Assembly (NCBI GenBank): GCA_035283685.1
Contig: DATETJ010000002.1
Location: 485,362 to 549,361, forward strand
Length of the DNA: 64,000 nucleotides
Direction of reading: 5' to 3'
Source of the DNA: Candidatus Bathyarchaeia archaeon
GTDB lineage: Archaea; Thermoproteota; Bathyarchaeia; Bathyarchaeales; Bathyarchaeaceae
In this document: piece by piece, positions 30,641 through 38,238 of the stretch
How positions within the stretch are numbered: the stretch's first letter is position 1
Layout: every line of letters begins with the position of its first letter
Notes under the pieces: generated by a model
Told to the model about the DNA's origin: nothing
What the model saw: only the letters and a program-made list of their open reading frames with translations
The model's database searches: none
Translations under genes and position numbers: made by a program

Positions 30641-31765
30641 ATGGCTATCATCGCTTATCTTCACGATGGAACCAGCATCTACGACCACATGTTCCTAGAA
30701 CACTTGGTAAAGAGAAACACAGTGTTTTTCCTAACCTTTCATCCCAAACCACGCTTCATCCCCAAAGAAGCTAGAGTAACAATAATGCGAGAACCCCTGT
30801 TGTTCCTCGCTGACAAAGCATGGATAGAGGGCATACGCATGTACACCCTATTCTTGCTTAGAACTCTTTTGGTAAAACTGGAACTGCGACGGATCAAACC
30901 TCAACTGGTCATAGGCTGTATGGCAACAAAATACGGGTTCTACGCAACCGCCACAAGCTTCAAACCAACCATTGCAATTGTTTGGGGGACCGACGTTCTC
31001 ATCTCTCCCAGACGTTTCCTATTCTTCCGCTTCCTCGCAAAACACACGCTGAAAAAGGCAGACGCGGTCATACTGGACAGTAAGGTTCAAAAGAATGCCG
31101 CAGTACAACTCGGATGTAATCCGGACAAAATCCTCAAGTTTCCATGGTTCAATGAAGAGAGCGTCAAGTTAAAGTCGTCTCGAGAAGAAACCCGGGAAAA
31201 ATTAGGCTGGTCTGACAATGTTATCATCCTCAGTGCCAGAAGCCATGAACCCCTATACGGAATCGAACACCTCATCGAAGCGATCCCGGAAATCATAAAG
31301 ACCGAACCAAACGCAAGGTTTCTCATACTGGGACAAGGACGACTGACACCAACGCTCAAGGAACGAGTTAAACAACTTCAAGTGAGCCAGTACGTAAGAT
31401 TCTTGGGACACATTCCACGAGACGAAGTCATCACTTACCTAAACTCCTCGGACATTAATGTATCAACATCGTTTTCGGACGGCACCTCAGCCAGCTTACT
31501 TGAAGCAATGGCTCTAGCAGTCCCATCAGTGGTCACGGACATCGCGGGTAACAAAGAATGGATAGAAAGCAACTATAATGGAATTCTCACGGCAACCAGG
31601 AACCCGAAAGACCTTGCAGGAAAAATAGTACACCTCGCGCAGAACCAGGACACAAGAAAGAGACTTGGAAAAAACGCTCAGACGACTATTGAGCAAAAGG
31701 TCGACTGGCAAAGAAACATGCAAACCTTTGATAGCCTAATTCAAGCACTAATAGATAAAAAATGA
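30641..31765 (+). CDS. GT4-family glycosyltransferase
   Basis: A 374-residue GT-B enzyme with A-R-S-H-E-P-L-Y-G-I-E-H-L, L-I-L-G-Q-G-R-L-T-P-T-L and S-F-S-D-G-T-S-A-S-L-L-E-A-M-A-L-A-V-P-S-V, which hold the GT4 donor site and a form of E-x7-E with the first glutamate replaced by aspartate. The N-terminal half has V-I-G-C-M-A-T and a short hydrophobic segment. It begins 4 bases after the GNAT stop and its own end overlaps the next gene by 4 bases (ATGA), so these genes are clearly co-translated. Confidence 0.85.
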   Translation: MAIIAYLHDGTSIYDHMFLEHLVKRNTVFFLTFHPKPRFIPKEARVTIMREPLLFLADKAWIEGIRMYTLFLLRTLLVKLELRRIKPQLVIGCMATKYGFYATATSFKPTIAIVWGTDVLISPRRFLFFRFLAKHTLKKADAVILDSKVQKNAAVQLGCNPDKILKFPWFNEESVKLKSSREETREKLGWSDNVIILSARSHEPLYGIEHLIEAIPEIIKTEPNARFLILGQGRLTPTLKERVKQLQVSQYVRFLGHIPRDEVITYLNSSDINVSTSFSDGTSASLLEAMALAVPSVVTDIAGNKEWIESNYNGILTATRNPKDLAGKIVHLAQNQDTRKRLGKNAQTTIEQKVDWQRNMQTFDSLIQALIDKK

Positions 31766-33033
31766 AGCCTAAACCTCGCTCCCTGCTGATAATAACCGAA
31801 GATTCGCCTGAATCATTTAGTCCCGCAGGGGAAAGAGTTCATCATCTGGCTCTGGCAGGCAAATCCGAGTTCAGCAAGGTGGCAGTTCTCGCCCTAAGAC
31901 CATCGCAGAAACCAAAAGGCAGACATGCTAAGGGAAGCATTTCAGAATCAGGAGTTACGTTACACACCGTGAATTTCTCACGGGCTCTGCCTTACCCGTT
32001 TGTCAGTTTCTATGATCCAGTCAAAATGATAATGCTCCTAAGCCACGGACTAAGGATTGCGAGACGATTCAAACCCTCTCATATACTCGCTTCAATGCCC
32101 CCCTTAGAGACGGGCACAAGCGCTTGGTTGTTGGCAAAACTATTGGGGGTCAAGCTTCTTGTTGATCTTCGAGACGACTGGGAATCCTCCGTCAGCTCAC
32201 AGCTCAAGCGTTACTTTCCAACTTCGCTTACCCGCTCTCTTTCCCTGGTTGCAAAGGAAGTGTACACTTCTGCCTCTGCGATTCTTACTGTCACGCAGAC
32301 TATCAAAGACACTCTTCAAAGCCGCCTAGTTCAGACTCCGCTTCTATTGCTTCCAAATGGAGCTGATACCAGAATCTTCCATCCCATATCCAAAGAGGCT
32401 CGACACAAAGTAAGGATTGAATATTCGCTCCCGTTGGACAAGCTGGTAATAGCATATTGCGGTAGTGGCCTTACACCCTACTATCGCTTAGACCGACTCC
32501 TGACCTCAATGACACTGCTCTCCAAGAACGCTCTTGATAGCCTATTTTTTGTTTTTTACGTGTACAACGGCCACGCTCAATTGGACTCGCTCAAGCATCA
32601 GCTCAAAATCCAAGAGGGCGTCGTCGATATACGCAGTCCTCTGCCACGTTCCCAATTGGCTAAAGCTCTGGCTGCCTGCGACGTAGGGTTGGTGCCATTC
32701 GACTCCAAACCTTATCTTCTCTGCGCCCGTTCCACCAAACTGTACGAATACTCGAGTTCTGGGCTGTATGTCATCTGTAGTGGACCAAGAGGAGGAGAAC
32801 TCGACACCTTCTTTTCGTCGAATCCTGAACTAGGATTGTTCACTTTGCCAGACGCCTCGAACTTCGCCCAAGTCTTCGGTCTAGTTTCTGAAAAAGCTGA
32901 GAACCTGTTAGAGGACTCTTCGAGGCAGTCGCGCTATGGGTTTATTAGACAGAATTATGATAGACAAACATTGATGCGAAAGAGCTTTAGAGAGCTATTC
33001 GAAACCGTAGAGAAAGCGAGAAGGCATCAATAG
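31762..33033 (+). CDS. GT4-like glycosyltransferase
   Basis: A 423-residue GT-B protein. The N-terminus has S-P-A-G-E-R-V-H-H-L-A near 20-30 and the C-terminal domain I-A-Y-C-G-S-G-L-T-P-Y-Y-R-L-D, D-V-G-L-V-P-F-D-S-K-P and K-L-Y-E-Y-S-S-S-G-L-Y, the pattern of WbuB/TuaC-like transferases where K-L-x-E-Y replaces the last part of the donor motif. It should add a sugar to the lipid-linked chain. Start overlaps the previous stop; the next gene follows after 4 bases. Confidence 0.8.
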   Translation: MKPKPRSLLIITEDSPESFSPAGERVHHLALAGKSEFSKVAVLALRPSQKPKGRHAKGSISESGVTLHTVNFSRALPYPFVSFYDPVKMIMLLSHGLRIARRFKPSHILASMPPLETGTSAWLLAKLLGVKLLVDLRDDWESSVSSQLKRYFPTSLTRSLSLVAKEVYTSASAILTVTQTIKDTLQSRLVQTPLLLLPNGADTRIFHPISKEARHKVRIEYSLPLDKLVIAYCGSGLTPYYRLDRLLTSMTLLSKNALDSLFFVFYVYNGHAQLDSLKHQLKIQEGVVDIRSPLPRSQLAKALAACDVGLVPFDSKPYLLCARSTKLYEYSSSGLYVICSGPRGGELDTFFSSNPELGLFTLPDASNFAQVFGLVSEKAENLLEDSSRQSRYGFIRQNYDRQTLMRKSFRELFETVEKARRHQ

Positions 33034-33037
33034 CGCA

Positions 33038-35899
33038 ATGAAAAGAACCGATTGGATCGTTCTAACACTAGCTTTATCGACCGCACTTCTTTCCCTCAAT
33101 ATTGTAGTGCAATCTCCAGTTATTGGAATAATTGCATCCATCATCTTCATTGGCGGCGCATCGGCGATTCTTGGCAGATGGTTCTTCACATCTGAAAACA
33201 AGGCATTCAGATTTGCTTTAGGAATGCTCACGCTACTGATGCTATTATCTCTTACAGGCGCGGCTTTCGTCATCATGGGTAGTTTCACAGAACCAGTTTC
33301 GCTATTCACGTTTCTCGCCTTGTATGTTGCGTTAACAATCATGTTAAGAAGGCTGGAAGAGAAGGGTTCAGCAGAGGTCGATAGCTCATCTGACGCAGAA
33401 TTATCAACGAAAGACACAAAGAACACTTTCCGATCTTTTGTTTCCCTCTTGCCTTTCGCATCATTCGTGACTGTTGCCTTTATGCTTCTTTGGCTTGCAC
33501 GAACAGGCGAGGGCGTCGCCTCGGTGTGGCTAACAATTCCCAGCATCTTCGGCGCGATGTACTTGATAAGCGGCTTTTCTCTCTTTGTTGTTGTCTTCTC
33601 CAACCGGCTCGGCAATAACGTCAAGTTAGCCTCGATTTGCTTTTTCTCATTGTTGTCTCACAGTCTTTTCCTGCTGGTTTGGTATCCGGGCAGATACGGT
33701 GACCCGTGGTCACATCTAGGAGAAGTAAGATACATCGTCAGAACGGGGATGCCATATGCACATTCCTGGATGCTGCAAGAATCCTTGTGGGTTGATCTTC
33801 TGAAATTCCGGGGATTCCACTCGCTCGTCGCATTCCTTGAGAGAATGCTGTATTTTGATTTGTACTGGATTTACATTCTTCTCGTTCCCGTCCTCTGGTC
33901 GGTTTTCACCCCTCTGTTGGCGTACAAAACAGCCGCTACTCTGGCTATCAAGAAAAGCAAGATGTTCCCATACCTTGCCGCCTTGGCGACACTTGCTTTT
34001 CCTACACTCATCGCATGGGGAGCGGTTTCCGTACCCAATTCTCTGGGCTTTGTATTCTTCTTCGCGTCAGCTTTGCTTGCCCTTATGTGGATTCGCCAAG
34101 GAGACAAAAAGACCTGGCTCTTGGCTGCCTTGGCAGCGCTTGCTTCTTCCTTCGCTCATCCTCAAGCCGGGATTTTTGCAGTTATGTTCCTTTTCCTCGC
34201 AACTGTCATTCAGAAAACTAAACGAAAAGTTGTCTGGGTCCTCTGTCTTTTGGTACTATTTGCGGTCTACCCAACAGCTCTGCGTTTCCAAGACGCAACA
34301 TTCGCATCTGTTGGTTTGTATCAAATCAACAATTTCCTAAACTTTCAATCCGAAATATCCACGCTTCTTCTAATATTCGGGTTAGTGGGCCTGATTTTAG
34401 GAATTCGCGGAAAATACGTCGATTCGAAGACCACGCTGCTTCTATTCTGCTACTATGTCATCATACTTTTCGAATACTATTTCACAAAATATGGCATGGC
34501 TAACCTTCCTTATGGCCCAGTTAGGATCCTAGCAATGGCGGATTTGCTCTTGGCGCCTTTAGTGGCGTTAGGTTTCTGGGCTCTTATCACTTCCATGAAG
34601 AGAACTATCCGGCAAACCACTGTACCTCCCCAAGCTTTTATGAAGTTGCTCAATGTGAAGTCTAGGTCGCGTTTTAGCAGTCTAATCCTTATTGGACTGT
34701 TTCTGTCGTTTCAGTTCACAGCCGTTCTGTACCAAGCTTATCCGCAGAACGAATTAGTTAAAGTTCAGCCTTCTGTTTACGAGCTTGAGGCCATACGGTA
34801 TATTGACTCAAACGCTCCCACTCGTTACGTGGTTCTGTGCGAGCCTGGATTCGCGAGTTTAGCGATTGGATTCTTGGGAACAGATTATGGCTATCTTGGA
34901 GGTGGAAAAGGACTTTTCGGCTATCCTGAATGGTGGTATCCCACCGTTCAAATGTATCTTGAAATGACCAAGAATCCATCCATTGGCATTCTCAAAGAAG
35001 CCATGAACTTCACAAATGCTGAGATGAGTTTTTTTGTGATTTCCGAGAGAAACCCCGATTTTGACAAAATCGTGGCGCGTTCCTTGGACATCTTTCCCGC
35101 CTATCAAGCTTTTGGCGATGACAAGCTTTACGTGTTCTGGTATCCTCTTCCAGTCTTTGAGGAAGACGGGCCTTCGGTAAGGGTTGTCTTTGATGACGGT
35201 TTAGGAGGAGAACAAAACGTTACAACCAAGCTCTCCTACATGATCGAGAGCGAAATTAACTCCACGCTCACACTCATTGGATATACAAGTTACAGAGTAA
35301 CCAGTTTTCCGACCCATTGGACTTTTCTAGATCTAAGGATAAACAGCTTGTCCAGTGAATTTGATGGCACGAGCGATGTCAACTCGTTCATATATGTTCG
35401 CGGGCTTCAAACAAGCGATGTGGTCACATTAAAGTGGCTTTTCAACCGGCGTTACACGAACGTTGGATGGAAAGAAGACTCGTTTAAAGGTCGAGTGTGG
35501 AGTCAAGGACCGTACTATAGCAATATTACACCCATAATCACGACTGATGGTAATGTATTGAGCATTTCGTTTTCCCTCACCCCTGATTCCTACCAGTACT
35601 ATTACCATTCAACATCCGTCGACCTTTCTACAACTGACTACCCATATCTGCTGATGAGATGGAGAGCGGATCAACCCGTAGCGGTTTCGGCAATCTACTT
35701 TGATGCAGGAGGGTCATACGAAATTATACAGTTTGGGAGCATGAGTACAGAATGGAGTTCGATCATCGTGACTCTTCCGCCGAACGCTTTCGTACGGACA
35801 ATTATGGTTGGATTCAACAATGCACGCAACCAACGCTTGTCAGGACCAGTCCAAATGGAAATAGACTATATACTCTTTAGTGCTAGATCAACACCATAG
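33038..35899 (+). CDS. Large GT-C-like membrane protein with extracytoplasmic beta domain
   Basis: A 953-residue protein. Residues 1-115 hold about four helices, then a charged linker (K-R-L-E-E-K-G-S-A region), then helices from about 140 to 565, with an outside loop W-Y-P-G-R-Y-G-D-P-W-S-H-L-G-E-V-R whose D-P-W motif resembles the acidic first loop of GT-C transferases. Residues about 570-700 are soluble and the last ~250 form a beta-rich module that looks like a carbohydrate-binding or jelly-roll domain. It may use polyprenyl-phosphate sugars to extend or transfer glycan outside. The pair at 41350/41762 is a split relative without the last module. Confidence 0.7.
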   Translation: MKRTDWIVLTLALSTALLSLNIVVQSPVIGIIASIIFIGGASAILGRWFFTSENKAFRFALGMLTLLMLLSLTGAAFVIMGSFTEPVSLFTFLALYVALTIMLRRLEEKGSAEVDSSSDAELSTKDTKNTFRSFVSLLPFASFVTVAFMLLWLARTGEGVASVWLTIPSIFGAMYLISGFSLFVVVFSNRLGNNVKLASICFFSLLSHSLFLLVWYPGRYGDPWSHLGEVRYIVRTGMPYAHSWMLQESLWVDLLKFRGFHSLVAFLERMLYFDLYWIYILLVPVLWSVFTPLLAYKTAATLAIKKSKMFPYLAALATLAFPTLIAWGAVSVPNSLGFVFFFASALLALMWIRQGDKKTWLLAALAALASSFAHPQAGIFAVMFLFLATVIQKTKRKVVWVLCLLVLFAVYPTALRFQDATFASVGLYQINNFLNFQSEISTLLLIFGLVGLILGIRGKYVDSKTTLLLFCYYVIILFEYYFTKYGMANLPYGPVRILAMADLLLAPLVALGFWALITSMKRTIRQTTVPPQAFMKLLNVKSRSRFSSLILIGLFLSFQFTAVLYQAYPQNELVKVQPSVYELEAIRYIDSNAPTRYVVLCEPGFASLAIGFLGTDYGYLGGGKGLFGYPEWWYPTVQMYLEMTKNPSIGILKEAMNFTNAEMSFFVISERNPDFDKIVARSLDIFPAYQAFGDDKLYVFWYPLPVFEEDGPSVRVVFDDGLGGEQNVTTKLSYMIESEINSTLTLIGYTSYRVTSFPTHWTFLDLRINSLSSEFDGTSDVNSFIYVRGLQTSDVVTLKWLFNRRYTNVGWKEDSFKGRVWSQGPYYSNITPIITTDGNVLSISFSLTPDSYQYYYHSTSVDLSTTDYPYLLMRWRADQPVAVSAIYFDAGGSYEIIQFGSMSTEWSSIIVTLPPNAFVRTIMVGFNNARNQRLSGPVQMEIDYILFSARSTP

Positions 35900-35924
35900 C
35901 GCAACTGAACACTCCCAAGGTTGT

Positions 35925-36986
35925 GTGAGCACGAAATCACTGATTCTTGGCGGACTTAGACTCCTCGTAGCCATGCCATTCTTCAGCTTTTCCTCTCTCA
36001 AGTCAACTCTATATCGAATGCTTGGCGCAAAGATCGGTACACAAGTGAAGTTTGGATCAGGCGCCTTCATCCAGGTTTACGATTTCAAGAGACTTACAAT
36101 AGGCGACGGTGTCGAGTTTGGTAGGAATGTCAGAATCAGCTGCGACGCCATCGAGATAGGAGACGACACTCGCGTAAGCCATGGCGTCGTCGCTGTTGGG
36201 CCTTCAGCGTTGAAAGTTGGAAGAAGCTGTTACCTTGCTCCGAAAGTGTACATCGACCTGAACGAAGCAGTCATCATAGAAGATGACGTTGGCATTGGGG
36301 CAGACTATATTTTCACCCATTCTGTTTGGCATCCTGTAACTGAAGGCGGACCTCGCAAGTTTGCGCCAGTGCATCTAAAAAAGGGCGCATGGATTCCCGC
36401 AGGGGTCTTCATAATGCCTGGGGTCACCATTGGCGAGCGAGCCACAGTGGGTGCTAGGTCGCTCGTTATAGACGATGTGCCTGATGGCTGTCTCGCTGTT
36501 GGCGTTCCAGCGCGGGTTGTCAAAACGGCGGCCGAAAACTTCACGCAGGTTTCATCAGAACAGAAAGATCGACTGGTTCGTGGCATTATTGACGAGTATT
36601 TGAAAGTCATGGGAAAATCGACCAGAATTACTGAGAATAGACATGCCGATGGCGATCTTGAGGTAATAGAAATCGAAAGCAGAGGCAAAGGCTTTCTTAA
36701 GAGAACGAATAGTCTGGTTTTGGTTTATACCTCGCAGGTTCTAGATGATTCTCTTCTGGAGCATTTAAGAGCGTTCTGCAGACGATTTAACTCTGTGCTC
36801 CTTGTTTCGCTTGGGCCGATTCCCCAAGGCATTCTTGACACCTTTCGCGCGTCCGAGCTCAAGAACATGGTCTGGTTTAGTATAGCGAGCAAAGTGCGCA
36901 GGAAGAGTTGGAACCCAGACGCTGTGGCGTTGCATAATTTTTTCAGGAGTCATTATGGCATCAGATTCAAGTTTTATCAGGCTTAG
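35925..36986 (+). CDS. Hexapeptide-repeat acyltransferase with extra C-terminal domain
   Basis: From GTG 35925 the product has about 353 residues. Residues about 45-205 are a left-handed beta-helix with hexapeptide turns (I-G-D-G-V-E-F-G-R-N-V, V-G-R-S-C-Y-L-A, I-E-D-D-V-G-I-G-A), a H-S-V-W-H loop carrying the usual catalytic histidine, and V-G-V-P-A-R-V-V-K at its end. A C-terminal alpha/beta domain of ~130 residues is added, of unknown role. Such enzymes acetylate sugars. GTG 35880 in the same frame would overlap the upstream gene by 20 bp and add 15 residues outside the fold, so I prefer 35925. Confidence 0.8.
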   Translation: MSTKSLILGGLRLLVAMPFFSFSSLKSTLYRMLGAKIGTQVKFGSGAFIQVYDFKRLTIGDGVEFGRNVRISCDAIEIGDDTRVSHGVVAVGPSALKVGRSCYLAPKVYIDLNEAVIIEDDVGIGADYIFTHSVWHPVTEGGPRKFAPVHLKKGAWIPAGVFIMPGVTIGERATVGARSLVIDDVPDGCLAVGVPARVVKTAAENFTQVSSEQKDRLVRGIIDEYLKVMGKSTRITENRHADGDLEVIEIESRGKGFLKRTNSLVLVYTSQVLDDSLLEHLRAFCRRFNSVLLVSLGPIPQGILDTFRASELKNMVWFSIASKVRRKSWNPDAVALHNFFRSHYGIRFKFYQA

Positions 36987-37008
36987 AGTGACCTTGGTGC
37001 TCAGGTGA

Positions 37009-38043
37009 ATGATGATTAACCAACAATCAAAGCAGCATCACGGCATTGTGCTGGACGTTTCCAAAAACGAATTCGACCAAGGCAGCGCTTCTTTTGGTTC
37101 GATTTTTGTCGATGACGACGATCCACGTACAAAACTACTCTTTTACTCCGGCGCGTTGAATGGACAAATGACGAAATCTGGCATAGGGTTAGCCACTTCA
37201 AAAGAAGGATTCCTATTCCATAAGGAGAGCAACGAACCAGTATTTCGTGGAGACCTCGGCTCTTTTTGCCACTTTCAGGCTTTGGTGCCAATTGTGATGA
37301 AGGTCAAGCATCGATTCTACATGATCCTATCAGGAAAGCCATCTCCAAACGAGCCTCGAAGAATCGGCATGGCTTATGCTGACGATCCCAAAGGCCCATG
37401 GCACATAATCGGTGAGCTGATTAGACCTGGACAGTTTTGGGAAGGAAATGGCATAGATAACGGATGCTCTGTTGCAAGGATTGATGAAGAAACAATACTA
37501 GTGTACTATAGCAGCATTACCTCGCCCAAAACCTGCGATGTTTTCACCTTTCTTAGACGTTATCCTGTTCGGCGCATAGGAATATTGAAAATACGAATCC
37601 GCGGGACATCGCGCTCAAACATAGAGGCTATGCGATTCTCAGGCAACCCACTTAAGCATTTGAACGGTCAGAAAGGCACATGGAATGAGTCTGTATTCTG
37701 CCCCGGGTACATTAAGCTAAATGACTTGCATCTCTTGTTCCCAGCTACCTCTACCTATTCGACAGGATTTCCATACAAACAATACATAGGATTGGCCACA
37801 AGCAAATCACCACACTTTCCAAGAGAAACACTCAAGGTAAGGAAACTGATTGATGGGCCCCTAGAGAAGAGCAAGATAATGCCTGGCATACAAAGCGAAA
37901 TTGCTTTGGACACAGCCTCACCTTATCTAGACGCTGGGAAACACAGACTTCACTTGTACTATTCTGTTGCTGATCGAGCAAACGAATCTTGGAAAATAGC
38001 CCTCACGACGTTTAGCACGGAAGGTGATCAACTAGATCGGTAA
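37009..38043 (+). CDS. Five-bladed beta-propeller glycosidase-like protein
   Basis: A 344-residue protein whose repeated W/Y-rich blades (L-F-Y-S-G-A, I-G-L-A-T-S-K-E-G, G-M-A-Y-A-D-D-P-K-G-P-W, L-V-Y-Y-S-S, I-G-L-A-T-S-K-S-P) match the GH43/GH130-like propeller superfamily. The clan acts on glycosidic bonds by hydrolysis or phosphorolysis; the catalytic acids cannot be assigned safely by eye. No signal peptide is visible, so it probably acts inside, perhaps trimming or recycling the glycan. It is the last gene of the plus-strand run that starts at 20462. Confidence 0.65.
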   Translation: MMINQQSKQHHGIVLDVSKNEFDQGSASFGSIFVDDDDPRTKLLFYSGALNGQMTKSGIGLATSKEGFLFHKESNEPVFRGDLGSFCHFQALVPIVMKVKHRFYMILSGKPSPNEPRRIGMAYADDPKGPWHIIGELIRPGQFWEGNGIDNGCSVARIDEETILVYYSSITSPKTCDVFTFLRRYPVRRIGILKIRIRGTSRSNIEAMRFSGNPLKHLNGQKGTWNESVFCPGYIKLNDLHLLFPATSTYSTGFPYKQYIGLATSKSPHFPRETLKVRKLIDGPLEKSKIMPGIQSEIALDTASPYLDAGKHRLHLYYSVADRANESWKIALTTFSTEGDQLDR

Positions 38044-38238
38044 CACGCTGTTTCCTGTAAAATGTAAACTCCGTGATCTTCTCTGTTGGGCAGAACTTCG
38101 GAAAGGTCTTTTTCGAAAGTCGGCTTTTCATCATAACCCAACAAAATGATCTTTTATGACTTGATGAGTCTTTCACTGCACAACGTTTTTATGGTCAATG
38201 GTAAGCACGAGGCGAACACAACAGCCAACTCATGAGAA
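38044..38238. other. Convergent intergenic gap
   Basis: The gap separates the end of the glycan run from the large exported protein on the minus strand. I see no gene, clear terminator hairpin or repeat; short T-rich tracts could end transcription from both sides. Confidence 0.4.

Noticed and set aside
32995-33624. 209-codon frame on the minus strand
   Set aside because: It is antisense to the start of the GT-C-like gene and has no ribosome site or family features.
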